64,000 bases of DNA from Lepisosteus oculatus (Eukaryota; Chordata; Actinopteri; Semionotiformes; Lepisosteidae). The DNA lies in the NCBI RefSeq assembly GCF_040954835.1, contig NC_090723.1, positions 3,048,001-3,112,000 on the forward strand, in the 5' to 3' direction. Made by a program: the position numbers and the translations under genes. Below the pieces are notes generated by a model. That model was not told where the DNA came from and searched no databases. It saw nothing but the letters and a program-made list of their open reading frames with translations. Positions within the stretch are counted from its first letter, which is position 1, and every line of letters begins with the position of its first letter. Of this stretch, positions 14,601 through 26,348 are shown piece by piece.

Positions 14601-15784
14601 ATATCCCTAGCCCAAAACCCAAATCACTCCCACACCATCTTAATCCTTGGGCTGTATCCCCAAGTGTAATGGTATCAGGATCACTCTTGCATTCACACAT
14701 GTCATAACTGGATTAGCGCTGATTGGGGGCGTGGCATACCCCTCAGTGACATCACAGCAAACTTTTAGGTGCCAAAACAGTTGCAGAACTCTGTTTCACT
14801 GGGGTCCAAGAGAGCCCTGACAGACCCTGCCTCTGGGGGCACTCTTCAAACCATACACCACTGCCTGATGTAGATGGTAAGCAGTAAACAACCCGGCCTG
14901 AGCTCAAAACATATGGACATCTACCTATTCTTGAAATGAGCAGTTCTCCTAGTTCCCCTGTAGTAATATTGAGTATACAATAAGATTATATATTTTTAGC
15001 AAATTAGTCCATATTTTCTTTCTAGTCAGTCAGACGTGTTGTGTGAGTTATCTATGGTAACCAGTACCAGTTTAACGAAACATGAATCTTGCACAGGGTG
15101 TTTGATTATACAAATATCCTGGTTAATACTGTTTCATCTGAAAATGGTGTCTGTGCTGTGTTGAATATTAACATTAATTTTGTCTCCAGCTGTCATGAAT
15201 CTTAAATAGGTACAATTAAAAAGTTGTTTGTCCTTTCATTGTCCCTGTTCATGTGTTCTTATTCACATTCTGATATTGACATGTGGATGATCTACATGTC
15301 TACTAATGGACATGCCCATATTAAACAATCATCCATTCAAATATCAAAGTTCTAAGCAGTGTGGTATTCCTTGAACAATATGGCTTTATTACAGTACAGT
15401 TGCTCACTATTTTATCATGAAGAAACATTTGGTAATTTGCTGGTGTGAAACTATGATCTTCAACCCGATAATCCACCTTAGGAGAAATTGTAAATAAACT
15501 AAAAAGTCAGGGTATTGTGGATTTATTGTTCAGCTTACACTCTTGAACAATGCACAGGAATACCTAAGAAACTCAATGTATTATTAAACATTATTATTAA
15601 TGAATTGTAATTCTGAAAGAAATGCAAGAATGTCTGAAGAGTGATTTTGCTTAGATAGGCTTTTGTACACCTTCTGAAAGTACAGTACACAAGAACATGA
15701 AATCTTTGGCCCAAGGGAAAAGACATTTTGTGTTTCTTTGAGCCATGTTCAAAAGTTGAATTGAGACGTTCTCCAGGCACAATT

Positions 15785-15843
15785 GCGCTAATACTGTTTG
15801 CGCTAATACTGTTTTCACTAATACATTTCACTAATACTGTTTC
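15785..15843. repeat. Short minisatellite, about 15-bp units x4
   Basis: Four head-to-tail variants of a 13-16 bp unit, consensus roughly (G/T)CRCTAATACTGTTT, run from GCGCTAATACTGTTT to CACTAATACTGTTT. The third unit has lost a few bases. Confidence 0.7.
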
Positions 15844-17055
15844 AGTGTTTTCACATGTTCAATATTAACACTTTCAATTTAAAGCCTGTATTTTTAAGTA
15901 TATAATCTCAAAGATTTTGTTGCAAAGATAATAGAAAGTACTAATGTGGATGTGTAACTAAACAGATTTTTTCAGTTGTTTGCATCTCTGCTGCGATTGC
16001 ATTAATTTCCATTAGAAATGCTTTCAGCTGTGCAACATAATGAGAGAAAATGGATAAGTAATGGAATGCTGTGAAAGCAAAGAATAAAATAAAATTCCTG
16101 CATACAGTGGTAAAATTGCAAACAAGCCTGTAAAAGTGTTAAGGCACAATAAACAGCTTGCATTGGTAAGTTTATATAAGAAGCATATGTTGCCCAGATT
16201 GTTTTCATGTATTCATGAAACTTTTTCCTCTTTTCTTGGCCGTTTTGATGGATTTGAAATCTGGCTTATGTCCTAGGAATCAAATCAGTGTCTTTATATC
16301 CCTACAATGGGGAAGTTGTAAGAAATAACCTAAAATGATTCTTTCAATGAAAAATTGAAAATTGAACAAAAAATAACTACCCTACTTTTTTAATCAGCAC
16401 TGTGTGTTTCTGAAGTTACTCCATACCGATGCAAATCAAACTCCACTATGGAATTCTAAAAAAGTGACCCTCTGCATATCACTACATTAAAGGGACATAC
16501 TAATATATAAAAAAGACACAGACATGGAAGTAATTAACCCATTAAACTCCAAGCCAAAGCTTAATAGCTGTTGGTCACTTTCATGTTTCTGTATGTCTAT
16601 GTATAGAAAAATCAACATTTGACTAGTCTTGTCTAGGAAGAGCAAAACTGGAACAAACAATTGTGTCTTCACACAGTTGTTAACAGTCTCCCTTTCCAAA
16701 CTACAACACATCTGTTAATTCAGCATTTGGGAGCATAAAGAATAAAAAGAAGATTCTCTTGTCCAATTTTGATAGATATGATACCCAATATTAGAATATT
16801 TGGGGATCCAATCACAAGTGCTTGTTGACCTATAATCAAATTTTCATTGCCTGAAGAGCAAAAGATGAAGTTTAGGACAGAACAGCAACTACAGGGAGAC
16901 TCCCATTGCAGACACATTCCATATGGTTTTGGGGTTTGCTAAAAAAATTGAACTTTTTTTATTTAAATGCAAAGTGTTACATCTCCCATAAACATGTGGT
17001 ACAGTACCTGTCAAAACTGTCCCTAATGTCAACCATGGAATGGAGGCATTATATT

Positions 17056-17426
17056 TCTGCACTGCTTCTCAACAGACGTTTGTCAAGACTGAGACAACAT
17101 GGATGAAGAAAAGTATAGGGTACTTAGTACAAATCTTAAAGGAAAACCTGCTTCAGTGTGCAAAAGACCTAAAACTGGAATAAAACTTCACCTTTCAGCA
17201 GGGCAATGACCCAAAGACCAAAGCTCCAGTAGAGTGTCTTAACAACAAGAAAGTGAATATCCTTGAGTGGCCTAGAGTCCTGACTTGAATCTGAGAATCT
17301 GTGACAAAACTTAAAAGTTGCTGTTAACAATCGTCAACCAACTTGACAGAGCTTGGCTATGTTTTCAAAGAAAAACATTTAAAATAGTAGCATCCCAGTG
17401 TGCAAAGGTGGTAGAAACAGATACTG
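17056..17426 (+). pseudogene. Tc1/mariner-superfamily transposase relic (C-terminal part)
   Basis: The order of phrases matches the 3' half of a Tc1-like transposase gene: AAACCTGCTTCAGTGTGCAA, then CAGCAGGGCAATGACCCAAA (the QxDNDPKH-type catalytic segment, with the Asp codon preserved as NDPK), then GTGAATATCCTTGAGTGGCC (VNILEWP), then GTCCTGACTTGAATCTGA (the SPDLNP region). It ends near GTGCAAAGGTGGTAGAAAC. The frame is broken many times, so it is a fossil, antisense to asic2. The family call is from remembered Tc1 landmarks. Confidence 0.65.
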
Positions 17427-17438
17427 CCACACCCTCTA

Positions 17439-17640
17439 TGGCTAGAGGCTGCTCCTACTCTGTCCTGTTCCTAGTTTCCCTGTGCTTTGCTTGTCTTCTG
17501 GTGTGTCTTTGTGTGGGGCTATATATTTCCGGGTCCTTTCCTCCTCGCTCAGCATTGAGGGTACGGATGTCTTGAGATCCGCCTACCACCAGGTCGTCTC
17601 CTCCGTGGCCTGAGGGCCTGAGGGAGTGGATACTTTTTCA
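17439..17640 (+). repeat. Possible LTR fragment next to the Tc1 relic
   Basis: A GC-richer block abuts the Tc1 relic: CTGTCCTGTTCCTAGTTTCC, then GGGGCTATATATTTCCGGG (TATA-like), then CTTGAGATCCGCC. It resembles a retrotransposon LTR with a promoter, but no partner LTR or coding frame is visible. Confidence 0.3.
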
Positions 17641-20600
17641 ATCAGTATGTTTTAGTCTGGGATTTTTCTTTGAAGTTTTTCCTGACATTTAATTGCTTTC
17701 ACCCATCAAAGTATTAATTATACTCATTTCAGTTTTAAAAATAGTTTCAAATGTAAACATTCTCAGTTTAAAAATGTGTATAAATAATTTGGAATTTCAC
17801 CAAATGAGACTTCATTGGATGGGTATGTTATCACTCTTTATATGTGTGATATTTGCTCATTTTTTGTATGGAAATGTAAGGGTGTAAATTATTTTGTATA
17901 TTAGTATTCCCTTTTATGATTGCTATTAAGAATATCTCTGTGTGCAAAAGGTATAATTTCTTTTCTATTAAAACTCACTTTTCCATCCAAAGCCTAACAG
18001 ATGCTACTTTCCTCAGATTTCCTCTCCATTTATGAATAATTCAGGACAATTATGCAGGTAACAGTCTAAGAAGTGAATATTATGATTTCTGACATTTAAA
18101 GAATATAAGTATTTCAAGAACACATTTTATTATACATTATACAGATATTCTGATCAATATCTTACAATCTTGCAATTGCCATTTTCAGAACAAAACTTTT
18201 CCAACTCAATAGCTGAAGTCAAGGTTATGATGTATTGGATCTTTGTGTTTCTTAAAAATAACCAAAGACAAATAGATTTCTAGTTCAATGTTCTTTGTGC
18301 AAGGGAGAGTTTTTATACCTTTGGGCATTTGGCACTGAGCTTTACCATGAATCACACATGAAGTATCTCATTCAGTGAATGAAAACACAATAAAAAGCAA
18401 GAAAATAATAATAATATGTTTAAAATCTCTGTACAAATACTATATCAATGAACACTTCGGGATATCATAAACATGTAAAGTGTGTATTGGAAGCATTTTA
18501 ACTGCAGCCTGTGAATTGAAGAGATCAGGGCGGTGAGTAGAATATATAAATTCCTGCCCCTGCCTCGTGTAACAAAGTCATCCAACATGAATTTGCGAGA
18601 AATTTGAATGACTGAGATTTGATAACCCTGCAGCATAGCTGAAGGAATTCCAAAAAAACACCTGGGAAAGAAGAATGAGTACACTTGAGCTGTAACACTG
18701 AAAATTTGAAGAGGGAGAAAACGGCTCTTTCAGAGTCTGATCAGGAATCTTAATGGAATTGGATTCTGCAGTGGTGGATTGCCCTACCTGTATCCTTCAG
18801 TCAAATTAAGTTACTGGGCACCACATTCCTTGTTTCATTTGGTTCAAAATATTTCTGATTAAAATTGGATTCTCCAAGGAATCTTGAAACTATCATCACA
18901 GATGATTGGGATTCAATGGCAGCATGTTGCAAAAAGATGCCAAAGTCTAAGACATACAGTAAAATGTGACTCTAATATTACATGCAGGAGAATATAAAGT
19001 ATATCATTGTTAATTACAGAGGCAGCAGAGCAGGTAGCACAAAACCCAGAAGAGGTTCCAAACCTCAATAGCCTCCAGCTTTATGATTTTTTTGAGGAAC
19101 TGTAAATTAAAATTGTTTTTTTGTGGATCATCAAACACTGAGGTTCACCAGAAATCAGGTGTACATCCATATTCATTCAACATTTCTGAAGATTTAAAAT
19201 ATATCAATATCTTAAATGACACGTGCTTCAATTTCTAAATACACAAAGATTAGTATTTTTTACAAGCAGTCCATAGACCATCTCGGCTACCAGTCCATAA
19301 AGAAAAAAAGCTCCACATTCTCAGTGCCACATTGCAGTGCATGGGTGCTACTGTACAATATATTGTATAACTTTGAAACACATTCCCACATGACCTGTAC
19401 AAGTATAATTTTCTTCTGTACTTTAGCTCCTTTTTCTGTTTCAAAGTTAGCCAGGGACCCAAAGAGAAAAAAAATCTATTTCAGAAATCATTAGTTTTGA
19501 TGTGACAAATATACAAAGAAAATGCTAAATTAAATATTGGTATTACCACAGTTGTTCAAATAAGACAACAGCATTAAGTGAGCTTTTATCAGGCTGTTCA
19601 AGTAGGAGCTTCCTGGACAAAATGTACTCAAGAAGCAGGAAATTAATGTATTTAATCATAATTTAAGATCAGTGCTTTACCTGTGCAAAGTAAGGTAACA
19701 GGCTTATAAGAGAATGCTGCTTGTAAAAAATCTTTAATGGCACAGCTGTGCTAAAGGTAATATCTTTTCTTTTTTTATTAATTTTATTTTGTAAACAATG
19801 TGCTTACGTGAACTGCTCTCTCCAAGTTCACATTTAGAAAATCTTGAGTTAGTCCTTAAGCATTCAAATGTTAAGAAATGAGAAAAGTCTGTCTACATCA
19901 ATCCCACCTAAAAAAAAAAAAACCTTTGCAACATCGCATAAAACATGCTGCCAGTTACATCCTCAGATATCCAGATGGGGCATTTGAAGTTATTATGGAT
20001 GAAAATGTACCCAAATTCTCCCTAATGATTAAATTGCCCTGACACACAACTCCCTGCTTGTATGCATTCTCCTTCAAAGTTCTGAATGACTTTCTACACA
20101 TTTGACAGTCGTGTCTGAAGTCCCAGAAAAGAATGCAAAAAGTAGTACTCTATTGCCTGGGGTGTTGAAATTCCCTTTGTATTTTTTCAACTTACATGAG
20201 CATGAAAGCAAGAGAACAGAATTTATGGGTCATATGTCTGAGCTGCATGTCTCAGGAATGGAAAAGATGCTCTCTGGTGCACCATAATCAAATTGAGTTC
20301 TGCTCCCTCGGGCAGTGATACTCAGTGTGTGGGCTGGAATTAGGATAACAGACCCAAATACAAGGTGACTCACCAACCCATTGTACATGCTACCCTCCAT
20401 TCCAAATAAATCCATATTATCATAATGCAGTCTCTAAAATATTTATCTGGAAGGAATGTGTATGGGCTATAAAGTGAAGTGCATATCTCTGTCTTACTTT
20501 CAAGCTTCATTGCACAGCATTTGCAGCTGGCTTTGTTTTGTGATACACAGCACAGAGATGCAGCACATTTCATGTATATTTTATGTGCATATATACAGAG

Positions 20601-21255
20601 CTAAAAATATACTATACAATGTACAGTATACAGTGTATATTTATGTTCATACACGTTTATTAAAAGACACATATATATCCTATATGAAGGATCAGGGGCA
20701 CTCTATGCTTTGTGCCTTTTCTTTTTTCCAGAAGTTAGTTCTTTTAATATAAATTAATTTTAACAGGACGTTTTGACTAAATGCTCAAATTATCTAAGCA
20801 ATCAAGACTTATGTACTTCCATCATAATTTACATCCTTAAACTGAGGCAAACAAAAATAGACAGGCATGAGTAAAAGTATGTGAGCATATTGATTTAGCA
20901 CATTAGCACAGCTAACCAGTCCATAGCTATTAAAAATTGCAAATTTGTTTAAGTTTAAACACATCTGTTTGAAGAAGATGAGGGAATGGAAGACAACCGA
21001 AAAAGAAGAATAATTACTGTACCATTGTTTTGACGAGTGCAGGAATTGTGCGTAAATGATGGATATCATATCTGCAGTGTCGTTTTTCAGGCTTACAAAG
21101 CAGTGTGGAAATTAATTTGTTCTTCACTTGTTTCTCACATTTGACCCACTATGTGCAGGAAACCAAATGTTAAATCCTGAAAAACTCTCGAAGCACAAAA
21201 AGGAGGCCAGCTTCCTTGGGTTTAATTCAATACTTCTCCCCAAAGTCAGGCCGTT

Positions 21256-21325
21256 TAGGTTCATGGATGTCTCTAAATTGTCCCTGTACAGTATGTGTTT
21301 GCCTACCCTATACTGATATCCCTTT
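21256..21325 (+). mobile_element. Probable old fragment of the tRNA-type SINE body
   Basis: TCTCTAAATTGTCCCTGTACAG followed by GTATGTGTTTGCCTACCCTA resembles the interior of the fish SINE (CTCTAAATTGCCC...GTGTGTGTGCCCTG). Head and tail are missing. Confidence 0.35.
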
Positions 21326-22937
21326 CTGGTCTTAGTCTCTTCAGTAGTTCTTGTGTTGCCAAAAATCATTAACATGATTTTGTGGCTTTCTGAGAATAGA
21401 TAGATGGAATTATAGAATGTATACCCCTAGTTCTTCTCTATACATCTCTGCAGTTTCTTTTCCTAGCTCATTGTCCATTACATTTTATTTTGAGCGTGTG
21501 TGAGAGCTCAAAATTAGATCAAGAACATTTTACATTGAACTTGAAGGCTTATTATGCTAAGACACTCTGTACCTTTGGCAACATCATTAATAAATATTAA
21601 TCATATCCAAACTATTACAGATTCTAAACCATGAAAATATCATTCCAATTTTTATTCCACAGAGCAGGTTATTTTGGTGGAACAGAAGGGGTCTAGTTTA
21701 TTTGGAAAAGGGACTTTGGGACCTAGAGAATGGATGAATTATTAACTACAAACAGCCACAACCAGACTGTATCAATGAAGGTCTGATTACTTGCAAAATG
21801 CAACAGGTTTATGTTACTATGAACTTTGAGGACTGAGAAAGTCAATTAAAAATGTCCCTAAAAACTACACAAAATAGTCCTGCAGATGATTTGATCTGAT
21901 TTACTTCTATCAAATTAGTTTTTAGCTCTATACAGATGCTAATACTCTACAACTCACAAATGATGAAGGCATTAAGAATGAGGCTTTGGCATGTGTGCGT
22001 TGTTGTCTTACTGTGCTGTGCCTTTGCCCCAGGAGGTTATGCCAAATCAAAGGTGCTGCACAGACAGAATACAAGGACTGTCCGCTTTCAAAATCAAAAG
22101 GATGTTCTGTTCTCTCTTTCCTTCTCCTTTGGTAGTGTGACCTGTCCGCCTTATATTCTCCTTATATTTCAAAATATCACCCTTTAGCTGTTTGTGTAGT
22201 GAATCCATGTATTCACAGAAACAAAAACAAAAAAGTGCTCGTTTCCATGCAGTAAAACAAAACATTATCCTTCTGTGATTTTGTCTCTTTGCATTATCTT
22301 GCAGCCAGTACATTATACCCTATCTGCATAACATGGAATTGAAAATGGCTTTCCCTAAAATATGCTACATTTGCATCCACTATGCATGTAATCCAGTCCA
22401 TCTGTGTGCTACATTTTCTAATTGTCCTCTCATGTATTTATCATTCAGAATCTCCATCTGCTGCACATGTGAGCTTACACTCCTGTCTCAGACCTGTTAA
22501 GGAGGGAAGATATTCAATTTTATCCCACCAGCCAGAGAGTGGCTGTGTGCCTTTGGTAATGTGAGATCATTACCAGTCATAGGACAATGATTTTTCACAT
22601 TCTTTCATAGCAAAGACAGGGTTATGTCTCTGGATGGAACTTGTGGAAAAGGTGAAACGCTCAGGGCAAGAAAGGAGAATGTTAGTACTGTACTGTCATT
22701 ACTGTACTATGCTCTTCTTGTGTTAGAAAATACCCAAAGCACAAAACAATGATATTTGCCCGCGTAATTAAAGGGAACATTAGAATACAGATACCAAAGC
22801 TTTTGTTGTGAGTCTTTTCAGGTTTCATGCATCCATGTTCCTGGGACTTTCATCTCCAGATGGGATGGCACATTTCTAGCTTCTTTGTCTCCATGGTCTG
22901 GGGTCCTATTGAACAGGTGTTTGGACTTTGCTTTAAG

Positions 22938-23112
22938 AAGCTTTCTTCCTGCCTTCAGGTTTTTATTCAAACCTGCTAGCTACACTTCTTTTGCTCTAGA
23001 CTTAAGCAAGGGAGAAGAAGGATATTCTGGTAGGGAGGGAACACCCATGTGATTTGAGTTTCATTCTTGCATGATCTTACAGGTCACTTGGCCCGAAAAG
23101 GCCAATGAAACC
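22938..23112. repeat. Copy A of a direct imperfect duplication flanking asic2 exon 1
   Basis: This block repeats, in the same orientation, the block at 24135-24322. Shared pieces in order are GAAGCT, TTCCTGCC, a TATT-TCAA-AC run, CTACA with CTTTTGCTCT and GACTT, GGATATTCTGG, a GTGA-TT-AGT run and GCCAATGAAA. It lies in intron 1, about 300 bp past the exon 1 donor. Its origin is unknown. Confidence 0.6.
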
Positions 23113-23408
23113 TTTCTTCCAGTGCCTAGAAAGTACCTTAAGAGACAATGAGAGGCCGTAGGTTGTGGATCATACAGTACATATTTTCCATGAAGTGTTC
23201 CATTTCAAGCAAGGATTCAAATACAACATCAAAACTGGCAACAAAGATCTTATTCAAGTAAAACTGACAGCCAGAAGTATGCTAAATCTGAACATATTCA
23301 AAAACAGCTCTGTTGTAAAACCTCTCCTGGAAACATACTGATTTTCCGAAAAGGACTGGCCATGAGCACAAAGCAAAACCTCGGATGGAGACGGAGGAAA
23401 GGACTCAC

Positions 23409-23972
23409 CATTTTGAAGTCTTGGTGGCTGCATTCCTGGCCTCTGTACTTGCAGTAAAGCATCATGTCTTTCAGGTCATGGCCTACTCGTTCTGTAAACT
23501 CCCGCATGCTGAAGGGCTTGGGTTTGTAGTAGGTGAAGTTTGCCTTCTCCATAAGCATGGCCAAGACCTCAGGCTCAGCCAAGTGGGGGTCAGGGATCCT
23601 CAAGTGGACGTCCAGCAAGGACAGCAGCTCCCCGGCGTGGTATAAGTCATTCCGGGTCAGCTTGCTGAAGCGGTACTGGTTGAGGTTGCAGACAGTCACA
23701 ACAGGGAAGATGAGGCTGTTAGAAACCACTTCATCAACTTTGGTGACATGGGGGTAGGAGAAGAAGTAGGCCACTCGCTCAGCACTCTCCACAGCTAGGA
23801 GACCCAACGACGCCAAGAAGGCCAGCGTCCACAGGAAGCGCCTTAGCGTCAGGGGTCCATAGACAAATATGTAGCGGATACCATGAAAGGTAGAGGTGTG
23901 AGCAAAGATCTGCAGGCCAGAAGGCTGGAAGCTCCCCACACTGCCCTCACTCGGGTTTTCCTTCAGATCCAT
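23409..23972 (-). CDS. asic2: asic2, first coding exon (acid-sensing ion channel 2, ASIC2a-type N-terminus)
   Basis: This exon encodes the first 188 residues of a proton-gated sodium channel of the ENaC/degenerin family, a trimer in neuronal plasma membranes. It starts MDLKENPSEGS, almost identical to the ASIC2a start. The HG gating motif is at residues 30-31, TM1 at about 44-66, FPVVTVCNLN at 89-98, LTRNDLYHAGELL at 105-117 and a glycosylation sequon NFT at 145-147. The His of SYPHVT (residue 75) corresponds to mammalian ASIC2 His72, a residue linked to proton sensing. A four-residue VGSF insertion lies near residue 13. The exon ends QDFKM in phase 0 at a GTGAGT donor, just where ASIC2 should continue VFTKYGK. 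No in-frame ATG lies upstream in the open frame. The remaining exons lie outside the window to the left. ASIC1 and ASIC4 fit the N-terminus less well. Confidence 0.94.
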
Positions 23973-24134
23973 CCCTCCAACTTTGTCTGGTAATCCAAAT
24001 AATAATCCTTTTGGAGAAAGAAAGAAAGAAAGAGAACAAAAAAGGAAATGACAGCTACGACTCCAGGCTTCTTTTCCTTCCTGGGTTCTCCCCCCCCCCC
24101 CAAACCGCCTCCTTGAGCTTGGACCCAGACAGCT

Positions 24135-24322
24135 TGAAGCTCTCAATAGCTCTCTTCCTGCCCGTAGATATTTACTCAAGACTCCTGGCTACAACTCTTT
24201 TGCTCTTGACTTCAGTGCTGTGAAGCAAAGGAGGCAGACGGATATTCTGGGGGGGGGGGGAGGGGAGGCACTAAGGTGAGTTCAGTGTGGGAGGGAAAGG
24301 AAAAAAATAGCCAATGAAAGAA
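24135..24322. repeat. Copy B of the duplication flanking asic2 exon 1
   Basis: This is the partner of 22938-23112, lying about 160 bp upstream of the asic2 ATG. It carries the same ordered landmarks with small gaps plus the G12 tract. Both copies end in GCCAATGAAA. If asic2 transcription starts further upstream, copy B is 5' UTR. Confidence 0.6.
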
Positions 24323-25377
24323 GATGATTCTGTTTTTTTCAACCCCCCCTCATCCTCTCTCTGTCTCACAGAAGACAAATTCAAGCACAATCTATCTGAC
24401 TAGCGAGATGACACAACGCTTTTGTGTGGGACTGGAGCCCCTCAGCCAATCTTAACTAGTGCATATCTCCTCTCGCTCCGTGGTGATCCACAGGGAACGC
24501 CTGCTTTCCCTGAACCTGGTTTATTAAAGAGAGCTGAAATGAAGCAGTAAGGGAGAGAAGCACACAAACGCACACTGAGAGAGAGGGAGAGTGAGAGCAC
24601 AAGTGCGTGAGGGAGAGAGAGGGGGAGAGCAGGAGCCTTCACACTCTGATGTTGTGTGAGGACGTGCTTTTATTTCATTTGACTCTCCTTTTCATCTCCC
24701 AGCTGGAGAAGTGAAGACTGGTAAGGCTGAGATTTGTGCTTTGCCCTTTTTTTTCTGCTGGTAGCTGCTGTTGTTTCTGCTGGTAGCTGTTCCTTCACTG
24801 GCCTCCCATCTCTCCACAGTATTTCTGCTTTCCTTCTCAGAGAACGGCTGACAGAATGAGGATTGATGCAGGGAAATGAAAAGAAAAAAAAAGGAAAAAT
24901 CAGAGCACCACTGAAGCACGAGAAGAAGAAAAAAATTAGAAACAGAAGCTGCTGAAGGCTGGGAGAAACTACGAATCACCACATCAGCGATGATGACTCC
25001 CAGAGTGATGCCACAGCCTCTGGGCAATGATAGCACTCTGATGTCAGCAGTTTTAACAAAAAAAAAGTAATAAAAATGAAACAAGGAAGGAAAAATGCCT
25101 TCTTTAGGGTCTTTTTTTAAACTGTTGTTTTTGACGGGAACTAAAAGGACTATAACAGATGAAAGAAAAGCCTGGTCAGGACTTGGTGCTCAAAAGCATT
25201 GATGGGAATAAGCATTCAGTTGATTTTGCTGCATCTGGCGCTTGCCTTACGGTAGGCTTAGTCTTAGTCCATCAGGGGATCCTGAAAAACACGGAGGAAG
25301 ATTCCAGCAGAGTGTGTTCTGAGGAGTTTGAGGTTGAGAGACGGAGTGAAGGAAATTCAGTGTGTGTGAGTGTGTGC

Positions 25378-25380
<3 letters not shown>

Positions 25381-25411
<31 letters not shown>
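25381..25411. repeat. (AG)n microsatellite
   Basis: Fifteen perfect AG dinucleotides, preceded by a TGTGTG run. A purine-pyrimidine mirror tract of this sort can adopt triplex structure; it sits upstream of asic2. Confidence 0.95.
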
Positions 25412-25413
<2 letters not shown>

Positions 25414-26348
25414 TGGTCAGTGCTCGACAGATAGGGGCAGGGGGGTACATGAATATATATAAATGTGAAATGGAAATGCCCTGTCAAAATGGGTCGTTTT
25501 TCAACAAAAAGGACTAATTGCTCCTGCCTCTTAGGCTGCTTTTGTTTATGTAAAAGCTCCTGGAATCAATTATCATGCGTGCCACTCACTTTACACATCG
25601 GCTTCCTTCGCACGTTAACCCCTGACAAAACCTGCAAAATTGCCTCACAGTAAAATCCTGAAAGCCTGTACAACTGACTTTACCCTGGTTCATTTAGCTT
25701 AATGAAATTTTAAAATTACTAAAAAAAAAAATGGTTATTTTGTTCTTGAGCACAAGCAACAGTTGCACAGTGTCAATGCTGTATATAAGAAAGAGCATTT
25801 AGACATTTTTTCAGTTCTGAACTTCTACTGTATCTTTAGCTCTGCTTATCCAATATGAAATCATTGCGTACGATGGCATAAATCTGTCTTTTGTTACTTA
25901 CCTGCCACATTCCAAAAAAATCTATTTTTTGTGCAATTTAGTGATATCTTAAATGATAAGGATCGCTGTGAAAGTTAGAATCAAGACAAATTTCCACAGG
26001 AAAATGTATGGACAATAAATGATCTGTCGCCAGGCAGTGTGTCATTAGAACCACTTATGCATTAGCTTGCTCTCTGACAGTACAGGACAGAGGAGGGATG
26101 ATGCCAAGAATAAAATTGATAAGTGCAAGAAAGTAGTCATGTCTTCTCCCGCACACCACATGATAAGCTGATCACAAGGGTAGACTCTAAGTGTCAGGGC
26201 AGAAAACGGAATTAAATCTGAATTACAGCAGAGGGACAGTGTGGAGCTGATTGATTTTGTTATATGACTATATTGTTGTTAACACCCATGCTGTCATAAA
26301 AGAGTCACTGAATCTTTAGACCTGCCCCTCACTCCCAGCCCCATCACC

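Larger units (their letters stand above)
1..23408 (-). other. asic2: asic2 intron 1 (partial, continues past the left edge)
   Basis: Exon 1 of asic2 ends at 23409 with a clean GTGAGT donor on the minus strand. No later ASIC exon (none of the cysteine-rich extracellular or second membrane segments) appears to the left, so all of 1-23408 should be intron. ASIC2 is known for an enormous first intron in mammals, which fits. The stretch is AT-rich and holds a hAT relic (1080-2330), a tRNA-type SINE (3759-4004), an LTR-like block (10560-11660), a short minisatellite (15785-15843), a Tc1 relic (17056-17426) and another LTR-like block (17439-17640). I recognise nothing in 1-1050, 2331-3758, 4005-7250, 7291-10559, 11661-15784, 15844-17055, 17641-21250 and 21331-22937. 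The short ORFs there have no coding look. Confidence 0.8.
23973..25440 (-). promoter_or_regulatory. asic2: asic2 5' UTR and promoter-proximal region
   Basis: This is the region upstream of the asic2 start codon. It is strikingly strand-biased: a C12 tract at 24090-24101, a G12 tract at 24249-24260, long GAGAGA-type runs at 24576-24630 and a pure (AG)n microsatellite at 25381-25411. A GCCAAT sits at about 24310 (inside duplication copy B). I cannot place a transcription start or rule out a 5' untranslated exon. Arg/Glu or Leu/Ser-rich ORFs here are products of the low-complexity DNA. Confidence 0.5.

Noticed and set aside
22211-22775. A decayed second asic2 exon 1 next to duplication copy A
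   Set aside because: I looked for exon-like sequence at the expected distance and saw none.
23973-24179. N-terminal extension of the asic2 frame
   Set aside because: The frame is open but has no ATG upstream of MDLKE, which matches the known ASIC2a start.
25247-25487. Ser/Leu-rich and Arg/Glu-rich ORFs upstream of asic2
   Set aside because: They are translations of the GA microsatellite and flanking low-complexity DNA.
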